DNA of 64,000 nt from Circinella umbellata (GCA_025093555.1 JAIWNF010000092.1:1-64000), one strand, 5' to 3'. Counted from the first letter of the stretch, positions 10,517-22,218 are shown. The notes: generated from the letters alone by a model not told the origin. Numbers and translations: made by a program.

Positions 10517-13500
10517 ATGTCTTCCCCCAATCAACAAAGCCAATCATCAAACTCCCGATCTGATGCCCAATCTACCACCCGTCGTCAAGCAAAAGAAGAT
10601 CATGAGAAATATGTTGAGAAATTGATTAATGATCATATTCCTCATTTTCCAGACTTATATAAAAAGAAAAAAGGTAACATCAAGAAGCGAAAATTACAAG
10701 AAAGCAGCTCTACTGGTAAAGATAAAACCTCTTCGGAATTCGTTGGAAACAATGGTCATATTTCAGAAAGAGTGTTTGAAAATCAAGGAAAAGGTCTATT
10801 GAGAAATACAAGAGTCTCATGGATATAATACATCTACATCTTATTGTGCTAAGCAAGTCAAATTCCTTATTTTCTGTAATCAGCATTATGCCCACCGTCC
10901 TCTTGCAACGCGTCATCAAGCTACCGGTAACAAACTTCTTTCATTTCTTTATCAGAAGGTAGTATATAAAATATACTGTTGGGGTCCGAAAAAGAAGTAT
11001 ATCTATACCTTTACTAACTATTATTTTTATAATATATATATATATATATATATAGGTAGTTAATCGTCAGCTTTGTAAGCCTGGTACAAAACACATTGAA
11101 GAATCAAACATTGATAATAACGAGGGACTCGATGAAGAAACCATCAAAACCGATGCCATTCAAAAAAAATTATTCTACAGTACCTGTAATGTTTACATAT
11201 CTGTAATTGTCGACCTTTGGAATTATCAACGGCTCATGTGTTTCAACAGCACCGAATCTCCACGTACAAAGGTCATTACTAAACTCCTCAAAGTAGTTCG
11301 AATGCGAGAAGCAAATAACAATTAGGAGAATAATGTTGATCGCGCCACAACTTCCATTTCAAATGGCTATACAACAAAACTCCTAGTAGCAGCTATAACT
11401 AAACACCTCTACAACAACCCTGAACAATTTTATAAGTTCAGTTTTCGAAATGCAATTGCCTTTTTGATGTTGCATTATCTATTGCTTCGAGGGGAATCCA
11501 TGTAAAATATCGAGTTTGCCGATTTACAGCTCCAAGAGGTACCAAAAGTAGGAGCTGAGGGCACTTATCCGATTATGATAATGATTTTTAATCAAGGAAA
11601 AACCACAAGTTTAATAAGACCTAGACAGGCGCTTGTATGCACAACAAAATGGTTGAAATATGTCCATTTATGGCGTTGAGCTTCCATTTCTTTTGGAGAT
11701 GGCATTGCCAAAAAGAGACTTTTCCCAATATGGAAAATAATGGAAACTGGTTCCAGCTTAAGGTGCTCCACGGTGCAAGACCTCAGTCGAGATCATCAGA
11801 GAAGAAAGGAAAGGGGCCAGAAAGAACAGGTAAGTTTTCAAATTTTGATGTCTTTAATAGCGATAGGATGAATAGATACTAACCATATAGTTTCCATTTA
11901 TTTTCTTAGGAGCTGACAGTGTGGTTGTTGGTAATGATGATGATGAGGAATCAAGTGACGATGAAATTTATAAAGCCAGAAATCAAAATCCGTTGGAAAC
12001 AGCCATTTCGAAAGGAACCTATACCCGGTTTATGAAGATTGCTCTGAATTCTGCCGGCTAGGGTTCTTAGTAGACCGATCCGAATCGGATTGGCACCATT
12101 TCGAATCCGATCTGTTTTGAAATGGATTGGATTTTCGGAAATCCGGATTGTCCACGGATTAGAAAATTGCAATCCGAATCCGTTTCGTAAAAATCTGGAT
12201 TGAATCCGTAATCCGTAATGCAAAAGAATCAATTAGATGAAAATTTAGGCTATATAGTAGATATCACAGTATTTTTTCATGAGAAAAGGTATTTCACAAG
12301 ATGGTGCATGGTAGTCGTTTGAGATCGTTTAAGAACAGTAAAACATTATAGTTGAAAAAAAATTATAGTGGGAAAGTTATTGTAGGAAAAAAAAAGTTAT
12401 GGTGGTACAGTACAAATAAGTTTTTGTGGTAGAAATATAACATGATGTGGACTTTTTTTTTTGTGGGGGCAAGTAGTAAATTTCTGGCGTGCTGAAAAAA
12501 AAAATAGGTATAAGTTTACCTTTTCTGTTTACAACCAAATAAAAGTTCATAATTCTCTTTATCATTACTAGATTAATAAAAATAGTAATTAAGTTCATTA
12601 ATCTCTCTTTTTAATCTTCAATTTTTGTTTCTTTCTTTTCAGATATTTTTTTTTCTATATTAAAGCCATTACTACTGAGAAACGATCTAACACTTATTTT
12701 TAATTCTTTTTTTTTGTATTTCGAATCTTCTGCAATACCCAAGGTTGTCAGATTCGATAATTTTTTTCTTTAAAAATTAAATAAAAAGCACGTAGTAAGT
12801 TAAAACTTACAACTTTATTCTGGAACATTAATTATATTATATTATTTGAATATAACAAAATATTTGAAGATAAGAAAAAATTTAAATAACAAGATAATAA
12901 AATAATATATTAGATTAATTATAAATAGAAACGTTTCTCACTTTTCTGTTCAACTGCTCTATTTAAGTATATAATAATATACAAAAACTTACTCTCTTCT
13001 TTATTTGAATATATATATACCTTACCACAGCATTGTTAAAACTTTGATCCATTACTCTATAATTATAATGACGGATCAGAAAAATCCGACAGATCCATAG
13101 ATCTCAATCCGTTTACAATCCGGATTGTGGAATTACGATCCGAATCCGTTGAGACACAATCCAAATCCGATCCAATCCGTATGAAAAACGGATCGGTTTA
13201 TAAATCCGGATTGTACTAAGATCCCTACTGCCGGCATATTTGTAACAAGAAAAGTAACTCATGTTCTAAGGTCTTCTGCTGCAAAAATGGTTGACTTGGC
13301 TGGTGTACCTGAATCGCAAATACAAAGAATGGGGCAGTGAAACACTGATACAATGACGAACTCATATCTCGACTCTCTTCCTCGCCAGTTCATGAGAGTG
13401 ATGGCTGGTTTTGAGAATGATGTGATCTACCACCTTATAGGGGGCATAGAAGAACTATGTTCTAATTTAAAAAGAATGGTATTTCCTTGGGTGGATTACT

Positions 13501-14535
13501 GGCGTGATCGCCATGCCAATAATGTGGTTAATCAAACGTCTGGTTCGGCTGATTCTTTTTTGCTTCTAATTGATTGTTTGAAGACAACGTTTTTACAAGA
13601 TGTAGCAGTAATGATGGATGTAATTCCTGAACACCCTATTTGGAAACATGAGCTTTTCAAGATGCAGCTTTTTCTTGATTTTCAAAGGTATAAACAATAT
13701 ATATAGATTTCTTATTAATGGCTCTTTATATCTAAACATTCCACTTTTATTTTTCTATGTCGTTTATAGCAAAGTCAAGAGTCATATCACTAGCGACACC
13801 GAACTAGAGTCATCGATTTTAGCAAGATTTGCGCCAGAACTCGAACTTCAGCTTTCTAGTATCAATCAGATATTGAGAGAGTTTAATGAACGCCAAAGAC
13901 AATCTGACCAAGCACAGAGAGAGTTACAACAGGCCTTCAACAATGTTATTAGTGGAAAGCAGCAGCTACAACTATCTGTTAGGTTGAATAATGACAACCA
14001 GGCAACAGAGACCACTGGGACAGTTGCATCTTCTCACACTAATATCGACAACACCACCACCAACATCACATCTCCTCTACAACAACTCTCAGAAAGTATC
14101 AGCACTTTGATTGACGAGATCCCCATCATTAACAACACTCCTAATACACCACCAAACACCACCATTTCCTTACCCTACACCAATGAAGGAATTCCCATTT
14201 ATAAAATGAGTCGACAAGTAGCAACAGTAACTGATCTTTGGGATGAATGGATGGTTGGTCAAGATGGTTTTTGGTCCATTAAAGAGTTAGAGTCCAAGTG
14301 GGGGACTAAATAGAGAAGTCATGACCGCAAATGGTTTAATATTCGAAAAAAGATTATTGATGCTGTTAATGATCTTCAGAAAGATCTTGGGCTTTCTTCA
14401 AGTTCTGCAATAAGTGTGCTTCAAGGTGTGATGAACGCGCGACATTGGTCTTTGGATCGCTTAGGTACAGAATTGCAAAAAGACACCTATTTCCCCTCAC
14501 CAGAAACTAAGAGAAGAAAATTGGGTCCTCCTTGA
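10517..14535 (+). pseudogene. Crypton tyrosine recombinase with GCR1_C-like tail (copy 1)
   Basis: Start chosen at ATG 10517 (MSSPNQQSQ). Order: a Ser/Gln-rich basic N-terminus; a core-binding-like segment (TSYCAKQVKFLIFCNQHYA) near 10830-10970; an intron ending ~11055; the first catalytic box LLLRGESM near 11487; a HFFWRWH segment near 11690; then hAT copy B. After it come THVLRSSAAKMVDL (the H..R box, near 13259) and the candidate nucleophile in NSYLDSLP (near 13360). An intron lies near 13687-13770. The C-terminal ~180 residues (TVTDLWDEWMVG, KWFNIRKKI) resemble the GCR1_C DNA-binding domain typical of fungal Cryptons. Breaks: a missing stretch of frame near 10826, a stop near 11323, a stop after ESM near 11503, a frameshift near 11640, TGA in place of the expected Trp near 13337, and TAG near 14311. 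It aligns domain by domain with copy 2 at 43125-50506. Confidence 0.85.
12059..13227 (-). mobile_element. Non-autonomous hAT element, copy B
   Basis: Ends TAGGGTTCTTAGTA and TACTAAGATCCCTA, flanked by the 8-bp duplication CTGCCGGC (12051-12058 and 13228-13235). Removing the element and one TSD copy rejoins the Crypton reading frame. It is 1169 bp, the longest of the five copies, with extra AT-rich sequence near 12690-12940. No transposase ORF. Confidence 0.93.
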
Positions 14536-14711
14536 TAATAATAGTTGTAGCTTTTTTTTTCTTTTGTTAAAATCATTCATTAAATAGAACTTTTATAATA
14601 AATATGTCTTGCAAAAAAAAAAAAGTCTCAATGACCCTTAATGTGAGTTATTTTAAACTGGGTTCCAAAAAAGCGGGGAACCTTGGCTGGCACCTAGCTC
14701 AGGAGTTTGGT

Positions 14712-15070
14712 AAATAATCCTTTATTATTATTATACATCAATATTATATTATTCACATCCACAGTAGTTGAATATATATAAAATAGTGGATTATTTTATT
14801 AAATAAAAAGATATCTTTTCATTACCCTTTATCCTTATATTTTTCCTTCTTGTTATTCTATTTTATTTGGCTACAGTGTTATCCGCCAAAATATATTATG
14901 ACAACTGTAGCCAATAGAAATAGAATAGAATAAAAGATAATTAAAGAATAAAATATAAGTTGAAAAGATAATGTTTGTTGTTTTGATTATGAAGGGATAT
15001 TTATATGTTTTTCTAATTACTATAAATAATATTAGATATATATAAAGACTTATAATAATAATATATGTGG
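14712..15070. repeat. LTR second half plus inverted LTR fragment
   Basis: 14712-14922 continues the split LTR on the plus strand: CATCCACAGTAGTTG, GATTATTTTATTAAATAAAAA, TTATTTGGCT, ATCCGCC and the end TATTATGACA. From ~14923 a second, inverted piece of the same LTR follows (TAGCCAATAGAAATAG, AATAAAAGATAATT). It lacks the terminal ~45 bp, like the truncated LTR at 2890. The two LTR pieces thus meet tail to tail. Confidence 0.5.
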
Positions 15071-15499
15071 AATGACTGTAGATTGAATATGTGTTCGTGA
15101 CTATGCAATGTATATGTGCTCAAATAGATAATATAATAAAGTGTTAGCGATATGGATATAACTATATGGCATTATCAAAATCAAATATCTTAATAAAAAA
15201 AGTAACACAAAAATAATCCAAAAAGGAAAATGGATGTAACTGAGAATCATTTCTACTCCTCTTACTTTGTAAGTTGCTAAAGAACTCATGAAGTGCAGAG
15301 TTTTTGTATGCTTTTTAGGCAAGAGAACAAGTATCAGGGGTGATAAAATTCGAGAGTATTTGGTGTTGTTAATACCCTATCGCAATTTTATTAGGGGTTC
15401 CAGTGTTAAAAAGTTTTTAATTAGAAGTAAATTTCATAATTATAAATAATTTTTAAATCATTATAATTTAAAATGATCTTCTATGATTAGCAAAGGAAT
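15071..15499. other. AT-rich stretch, no gene seen
   Basis: Short ORFs only, none with family features; sequence is AT-rich and non-repetitive at the scale I can judge. Confidence 0.4.
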
Positions 15500-15865
15500 C
15501 AGGAAAACCAAATAATATAAAAATCAAATGAAGATATCATGGATGTACTCTATCATATGCTTTCAGTTAGTCAAACATAAGGGCTATTCTGGGTATATTA
15601 TATTAGCGTGCCATATTTATAGTTAAATGAGTTATGAAACCATTATCAGCAATAAAATGTCATGGTAAAAATCCAGTTTGTTGATGGTAGATTAATTGCT
15701 GACAGGGTTGAACAAGTCGATTAATAATTAAACGAGTGAATATTTTTCCACCTGCACAAGATAAAGATATAGGTCACCAACTCTTAAGAAGAGATAAATC
15801 ACCTTATTTTGGAAGAAGTGTAATAACTATACACTTCTGTAATGGTGTAAGACCATTACGGCGAT
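15500..15865 (-). pseudogene. LINE (L1-type) reverse transcriptase fragment
   Basis: The minus strand in a single frame shows, between stops, the signature of non-LTR reverse transcriptase: ITLLPK, GDLSLLKSW, PISLSCAGGKIFTRLIINRL, QQTGFLP, then RIALMFD and KAYDRVHP. These correspond to RT motifs 1 to 3, the last containing the first catalytic aspartate (L.D..KAYDRV). At least six in-frame stops are present and there is no start, so it is a decayed fragment. The second half of a similar element occurs on the plus strand at 62733-64000. Identity as a LINE ORF2 is secure from the motif order; assignment to a named clade is not. Confidence 0.85.
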
Positions 15866-16920
15866 ATATTCAACTATAAGGTTGCTGATCTACATGCTTA
15901 TCTGCAGAATACTAAGGATAGATGATAGCATAGTTGAGCACATGGTTGGATATGGAAATATTAGGATAGTTATTCTATATAGAAATACTGATCATTGATA
16001 TTAGATATATATTAGTTAGATGTTATAACCCTTACATAAACAACTCTTCTTATTTTCTATTTTATACATGAATATTTTGAATATTATTTCATATAAGAAT
16101 ATTCTCATTTCTATTACCTTTTACATGAATCAATCTATTGTACAACAACTTAATATAATTATCCCCCCAATTAATTAATTAAACAATCACATGTAATAAC
16201 TGCACGACATTAAACAGTTGTTGCGGATTTAACTACATAACATTAGAAAGTTACTGCATAACAATTGTAAAAGATATATAAATCCCAACTTTTAAAACCA
16301 AATAAAAATTATCAATTTGAAGTTATATCAACTTTATTTTAAATTTATTTTCTACTGATCACTCAACACCATATATTGAGTTGTTTTAATTTATTTATCC
16401 AAGAGATTAGCTTTAGATCATTATCTTACTTATTTTATATATATATTTGTTGACTACATATCAAATGTAGTATTTAAATTTAATAACAATTGAATTCATA
16501 TTATAAAGACTTAATACATATAAACATAATATCTCTGTACTTGATTTGATTATATTAAGATCATTATCGCTTAACATATATTATCTCAAAAGAGCTTGAG
16601 AAATCTTAATAAACAATTACATTATAATATACAATAATATTACTAGTGCTCACTATAAAAATACATAATCATCTGTTGTAGCTGAATATATATATCTACT
16701 TATAAATTTAATATAAAAACATCCACACTGGCTACAACGTAAATAATTAGCCCCTACTATTTCGACGTAGATAAATAAAGAGTTTCCTGACAACAAGGAA
16801 ACAGTAATTTGTTTTTATCATATATATTCTTGAGCCCCTTTTCTTTCTACCAATATTTAACTATTATGCTTTCTCATAAACTGGCTGATAGAGCCCGATT
16901 GTAAGTATACAATAATTAGT
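15866..16920. other. AT-rich stretch, no gene seen
   Basis: Contains many ATATAT and TTAATTAA words and no ORF with recognisable features. A little decayed LINE sequence may continue at its left edge. Confidence 0.4.
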
Positions 16921-16959
16921 CATGTGCTATTACAACTTCCATGTAGATGGAAGACGAGT

Positions 16960-17110
16960 ACTTCATCTCATCCAACATCCGCTCATCCAATCCGTATCCG
17001 TATCCGCATCCGCAAGTTCGGATGCAGATGGGTCTTTACGGATGCGGATGCGGATGTGGATGCGGATGGGTGTATCATCCGATCTGATGATGCAGTCATC
17101 CGAAAGATTA
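16960..17110. repeat. GGATGC-rich MITE-like remnant
   Basis: CATCC words on the left and GGATGCGGATGCGGATG words on the right form an inverted-repeat structure. The same words and a CTTCATCT edge occur at 21645-21795 and in the well-bounded 137-bp MITE at 36357-36493. This copy has no clean terminus or TSD. Confidence 0.5.
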
Positions 17111-18305
17111 AAAGTGGTAATGGGGTTTTTTTATAGGTGTTTATAAAAAAAACATAAAAATATTGGATTGAAAAAGTGTGCCGCATTTTTAATGTAAGTG
17201 TAGCAAGTCAATAAATGTGACAAATATTATTTTATCAACTCGAAGATTCATCAAACTTTTTAGATCTAAACTTTTTGAAATGATCTAATCCCAAAGATGT
17301 TGAAATGTTATTACTTGATCCTTATTCATTATATTTCTTATAACATATTATTTCTCAAATTATTTATGTCATAACATTTCCTACATTATTTCATAATAAT
17401 ACTAATATTTGTCCATTTCCAAAACAAAGAATAGCAAATAAAAAAAAATAACCATTGTTGAAGAAAACATCTAGAATAGTTTATTTGATATTTGTATTAC
17501 CACAGTGATATATATAATATAATTATAAACCACAATACTCTCTCTATTTTGTACAGTCCAAATGTTCATCATCCAAATATTCATCATCCAGATCCAAGTA
17601 TATAAACCGTAATATCAACCCATATCCGCAGCACTTTTTTTTCAATGATTATTTGCATAAGTTATAAAATCTATTCAAAGAAAACAGAAATAAAATACTA
17701 CCACCATTAGTAAACAAATACATCATAGTAATGTAATTCGGAGAAAAAGTATGTGTGCAAAAAGAAAGAGTAGTACCACTTACGAATCGTCAAGCACAAT
17801 GTCCAGTTATATAAAAGCAATTATGTCAAAGATAGGGATATATAAAAAAGCAGGAGCTTTGATAATAAAACTGAGTAATGCTAGTTGTTTTGTAGGGTTA
17901 TCAAGGTGTATATTAGATAGTTTTATTGACCAAGATTAAATAAAATATTTGTTAAAATCCATTGGTAAATAAAGTAAATTGTTGTAAAGAATATATTTGT
18001 CTATAAACTCGATCCACAATAGTTAGTAGAGCAAAGATGTAATATTGTAATCATTAAGCTAATAGATTCTTATTGGCGTTATTGAACATGTCCGTTCGTG
18101 TGTAAAATAGATACGATGATGAGTGATTAAAATAATATAATAAAAAAAAGACTACCAAACTTAGTTGTTTCATTTGGGATCATTATTTTCCATTATTAAA
18201 AAAGAAGATGACTGTATTAAATGGAGTAACGAAGATTTGATTGAAAAACCTTAGTTTTCTCTCTTTTTTTTTGGCTGTCACACATAATTTTTACATACAC
18301 ACACC
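17111..18305. other. AT-rich stretch, no gene supported
   Basis: A 62-residue basic ORF (17751-17939, starts MCAKRKSSTTYESS) is present, but nothing else supports it as a gene. Confidence 0.35.
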
Positions 18306-18535
18306 TTAGAGCACTCGCAGCGGTCCTTGTAAAAAAAAGCTTGTAAATTGAGACTTGTAAAATTTTTGTAACACTACAAGGCAAATACTCACAATGGTCC
18401 TTGTAAAATTACCTTGTAAACTTGGACGTGTAACGTGAAAGTCATACCTCAGTGAAAGAAAGTGAAAAAAAAGCATAGGGTTGAGTATTATTTTAGGTTG
18501 AGTTTTTTTTTTAATCTTTCTTCAATCAATTTTAA

Positions 18536-19974
18536 ATGGATCCCACTACCACAAACGCCTTTAATCAAATCGTTCAACAAGTTGTATTACTTGACAACGA
18601 AATTCAAAGAGATCGCGATGAAGAAGAAAGATCTGGCCGTTCTCTTTTACATATATCAAAGAAAATCAGAGCTCGAGAAGCTTACAAAGCCGGTAAGCGT
18701 AATGGCAGCGGTGGATCTGTACCTGGACGAAAATATACAGATCGTAAACGAGAAATCTTTGCGAAGCATCTGGAGGATGACTATTTTGATGACGAAAATA
18801 GTACTTTTGATGATAAGGCTTTTCGACGTCGCTTTCGTATGGAAAAAAAGCTCTTCTTAATGATTTCAAATAAGCTTAAGGAAAATTATCGCTGGTTTCA
18901 ACAAAAGCATGATGCTGCTCACAAACTCGGATTCACTACTTTGCAAAAAGTATGCGCAGCAATTAGCATGTTGGCAAATGGAGAAGCAGCAGACCTGGTG
19001 GACAACTATTACCGTCTAGCTCTAAGTACTGCACGCGAAAACTTGCGCCAATTCTGCCGAGCCATCATTTCATCATACGGGGCAAAGTATCTTCGTTCTC
19101 CTGGTGTTGACGATGTCAAGCAGTTGCTTGCTTGGGGGGAACAGCGAGGATTTCCGGGTATGCTTGGCTCGGTGGATTGTATGCATTGGCGTTGGAGAAA
19201 CTGTCCGACTGGATGGGCTGGCCAATACACCAGTGGAAACAAAGGGGGTCCTTCGGTGATCTTAGAAGCTGCTGCTTCACAAGATCTATACATTTGGCAC
19301 TCTTTTTTTGGTGTGCCTGGATCTAATAATGACATCAACGTTTTGCACAAATCTCCGTTATTTGATAATGTTATTTATGGACAGGCACCATCTATTAAGT
19401 TTACTGTCAATGGTAACGAATATAATCAAGGGTATTACTTGGCTGATGGGATTTATCCCAAATGGGCAACTCTAGTCAAGACTATTGCGCACCCAATTGG
19501 AAACAAAGAGCAGGTACATTTAAATTTATTACATGATAAAAAAATATAAAACCACCCCATGGTATTAAAAGTCTAATATAAAAAAATATTCAGCACTACA
19601 AAACAGTCCACGAGGCTGTACGCAAAGACATCGAGCGCGTATTTGGTGTTTTGCAAGCTCGTTTTCATATTGTGCGTGAGCCTGCGATGTCATTTTCCAT
19701 TGCCGAGCTCAAAAATATCATGAAAACATGCATAATTTTGCATAACATGATTGTTGAGGACGAACGTGATCGCTATGATTACAATAAAAAAGAAACATTC
19801 GAGTATGAACAAGCACCGTTTGCCGTTGAAGAATCATATTCACAGGATGGTGTTGCTGAAGAATCCGTAATTCAGAGGAATAAGGATCAAATACTCGACA
19901 GCAGCATCCATCGCCAACTACATGTTGATCTTATTCAACATCAATGGAATCGATATGGCAATAGTCATAATTAA
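18536..19974 (+). CDS. PIF/Harbinger DDE transposase (HARBI1-like)
   Basis: Two exons, 18536-19513 and 19594-19974, joined across an 80-nt GT..AG intron in phase 0 (KEQ|HYK). No internal stop. Predicted length is ~453 residues, a normal size for the family. An N-terminal acidic/basic region is followed by a helix-turn-helix-like segment (TTLQKVCAAISMLANG). The nuclease core has SVDCMHWRW (first Asp), GSNNDINVLHKSPLF, YYLADGIYPKW (second Asp) and KDIERVFGVLQARF (catalytic Glu), the DDE_Tnp_4 pattern. The protein cuts element ends in the nucleus and normally needs the Myb-like partner encoded convergently at 20039-20992. Intact frame, consensus splice sites and intact TIRs suggest recent activity. 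Confidence 0.93.
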
Positions 19975-20038
19975 TAAAACATTTTACATACTTACCTCTC
20001 AAATTGGAATATAAATACATGATTAAAGTTTATTATTT

Positions 20039-20992
20039 TTAGCTACTAGTAGCTACTTCTTCCTCTTCCTCTGCTTCTTCTTCTTCATCTTCATCTTCAG
20101 CAACCTTCTCTTCTTCCTCCACCCTCTTTTCTTCCTTCATTCGTTTCAAGATTTCCTGTTGTCTATGTTGATAATAGCTACGTTGATCAACAGTCATACC
20201 AGTCATATCTACGCTCATGACGGCATGGTCTGCCATCAGTTGTGCACAGAACACCAACTGATCAATCTTCTTCGTTCTCATCTCATCCAGCGCAACTCGC
20301 TTACGAGCCAGCTCCATCTCCAGCTGCTCCACCTTCTCGACATCCTCGTTGCTTTGTTTCTTGTTGGACTTGGCCTTTTTTACACCAATTGGCCGTTCAG
20401 TCTCAGGACCATCCACACTTGGAGCATCCTTCTTATGCTCAGGATGTCCATACCACTTCTTTTGAGTTTTCAAAAGCTCAAAACAGGGCTTTACGTCAAA
20501 GTTTTTGTCTCGAGGCAAAGACGTTCCCTTATATTCTCCTATGGCACGTCGCCACTGTTAAATACAATAATCAGTTTTTCTTTTACTATTTCTAAAATGA
20601 ATTAAATAATATATTGAATAGACTATCACCTTATCCTCTTCAACTTCACCACTTCGAGGATGTCGCTCTACCTCCATCATGCATCCGCAGAATTTTGATA
20701 TGCATCTACTGATGGTGGTGAAGCGACCTTCAATTTTCTGGGCCGTTCTCCCATTTGGATTTCCATATTTCTGGAACTCATCGAAAATGCGGTCCCAGAA
20801 CTTCGCACCATCTTGATTTTTGCCTTTCACTTCATCAGTGGCAATTTCAAGATAAGCCTTTACCAATTGGCAATCTTCATCTGAATTCCATTTATTACTG
20901 CGTTCCCTTTTATCGGTGATGGGAGTGGGGATGGTTGATTCATTGGCAGAAGCCAAGGTGGAAGTAGCGTTAGAAGTAATGTTGTTGCACAT
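20039..20992 (-). CDS. Harbinger Myb/SANT-like DNA-binding partner
   Basis: Two exons on the minus strand, 20992-20630 and 20554-20039, joined in phase 0 (EEDK|WRRAIGEYKG) across a 75-nt intron. Start chosen at Met 20992 (MCNNITSN) because the upstream extension to 21040 reads into the TIR region. About 292 residues. Residues ~20-110 look like a trihelix/SANT domain: KRERSNKWNSDEDCQLVKAY, FWDRIFDEF, GRTAQKIEGRFTTI. The second exon carries a basic segment, then a long coiled coil (EDVEKVEQLEMELARKRVAL) and a run of Glu near the C-terminus. In plant and animal Harbingers this partner binds the element ends and brings the transposase to the nucleus. It is intact, as is the transposase. Confidence 0.85.
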
Positions 20993-21644
20993 TTTTATTA
21001 AAAGTGGAAAAGCGAGAATTTTATTTTTACAGACACTCAAACGTTCCTTGTAATTTTACAAGCTTTCTTTAAAATTTTACAAGCTTTGCATTTTGCAAGC
21101 TTTTTTACAAGGACCGTTGCGAGCATAAATTTGTAAAAAAGTTGGTAAACGGAGTTACAAGCTTTTTTTACAAGGACTGTTGCGAGTGCTCTTATACTGT
21201 ATACTCACGCGCACTTTATATTTTTTTTTTCTTTACTTACAAATTATTCTTTTCCCTATTTTTTATAATTCTCTTCATAAAAAGCTTTCATCTACTATAT
21301 TATCTTATACATTACGGATTTATTTATTTTATTTTTACATTTATAATAAAAATTACCATGTACTTTTCTACAATTGCCATCGTTTATTGAAATATGCTTC
21401 TTTTTGTTTCTTTGAATCAGTTTGAAGTACAATATTTATTCTGAACCAATCTAAACCAATCGCGCTATATTATACTTATATACGAAAAGACAAATCAACC
21501 ACGATAACAATTTTTACAGTATTCAATACCTTTTTTTTACATTCCAAATCAAAACTTATTATAGATTATTTCACTCTTTTCTTTGATTCACTACAATACG
21601 ACGGTTCTTCCTACTTCGACTGTATTTCTGCCAAAAAAAAATAT

Positions 21645-21795
21645 ACATACACACTTCATCTGCCCATCCGATCCGCATCTGCATCTACATCCGAACATCC
21701 GTATCCACATCTGCATCCGTATTTGCATATGCGGATGTGGATGCGAATAGCCCTATTATCCGATCCGATCTGATCCGTGAAGAACGCTACTCGGA
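21645..21795. repeat. GGATGC-rich hAT-like MITE, degenerate
   Basis: The right edge TGAAGAACGCTA matches the terminus of the 36357-36493 MITE. The left edge TACACACTTCATCTGCCC is a mutated version of its other terminus. The interior is CATCCGCATC and GGATGTGGATGC words in inverted halves. No TSD is recognisable. Confidence 0.6.
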
Positions 21796-21917
21796 AGCTT
21801 GTTCTTAGATCATCATCATCGGTTAAATAAGGATGAGTTATTTCCCAGTATTAATAATTCGAGAGGCTGACACGTTCGCTTATCATCTGTAACCTATGGG
21901 ATCTAATCAATAACAAT

Positions 21918-21958
21918 TAATTTTACTGTAAACAGTAAATTAATTTTGTTATTGTTAT
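21918..21958. repeat. Short palindrome
   Basis: AATTAATTTTACTGT and ACAGTAAATTAATT face each other and could form a near-perfect hairpin of ~14 bp. It is next to the tRNA-like head at 21961-22032. Confidence 0.6.
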
Positions 21959-21960
21959 TA

Positions 21961-22032
21961 GATGTCAAGCTAGGTGTCGATCCAGTTGGTCTAACCTAGA
22001 GGAGGGGAATGCTCATTACCATTCCGCCACTT
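21961..22032 (-). repeat. tRNA-derived SINE head (or decayed tRNA)
   Basis: The minus strand shows a pol III A-box-like word (TGGCGGAATGGTAATG) and, ~30 bases on, a B-box-like word (GGATCGACACC, close to GGTTCGANTCC). A full cloverleaf with a paired acceptor stem cannot be drawn, so a SINE head or decayed tRNA is likelier than an active tRNA gene. Confidence 0.4.
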
Positions 22033-22218
22033 TTATTTTTGATTGATCATAATGATAAATAATTATTATATTGATTAAAAAATTTAAAAAAAACTAAAAA
22101 GTAATTATTTTATAAATTATAAATTATTTTAAAAATAAAAAAATAATGTAAATATTTTTATAATTTTCATAATATTTTTGAGCTATAGTCTATTTATTCA
22201 ATAATAGATCACTATTTA

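Larger units (their letters stand above)
9666..14711 (+). mobile_element. Crypton-type element #1, inserted in an LTR
   Basis: The two halves of one diverged LTR (9444-9665 and ~14712-14922) bracket this ~5 kb segment, so the bracket marks its limits. The tyrosine-recombinase gene (10517-14535) fills most of it. Near the edges are TTCCAAGGTTCC and GGAACCTTGG in opposite orientation. TSD assignment is ambiguous because both edges lie in ATT microsatellite sequence. Confidence 0.55.
18309..21191 (+). mobile_element. PIF/Harbinger DNA transposon, apparently complete
   Basis: Terminal inverted repeats start GAGCACTCGCAGCGGTCC (left) and, in complement, GAGCACTCGCAACAGTCC (right), followed by TTGTAAAAAAA-type words. 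They are flanked by the 3-bp duplication TTA (18306-18308 and 21192-21194), which is diagnostic of this superfamily. Additional subterminal copies of CCTTGTAAA/TTTACAAGG sit at 18390-18420 and 21045-21115. Two convergent genes inside, a DDE transposase and a Myb/SANT-like protein, are the standard pair of these elements. Confidence 0.95.

Noticed and set aside
15101..15322. 73-residue hydrophobic ORF
   Set aside because: AT-rich chance ORF without supporting features.
16922..17186. Three overlapping ORFs in the GGATGC repeat
   Set aside because: Translation of hexamer repeats on both strands (MRMRMWMRM type); no gene evidence.
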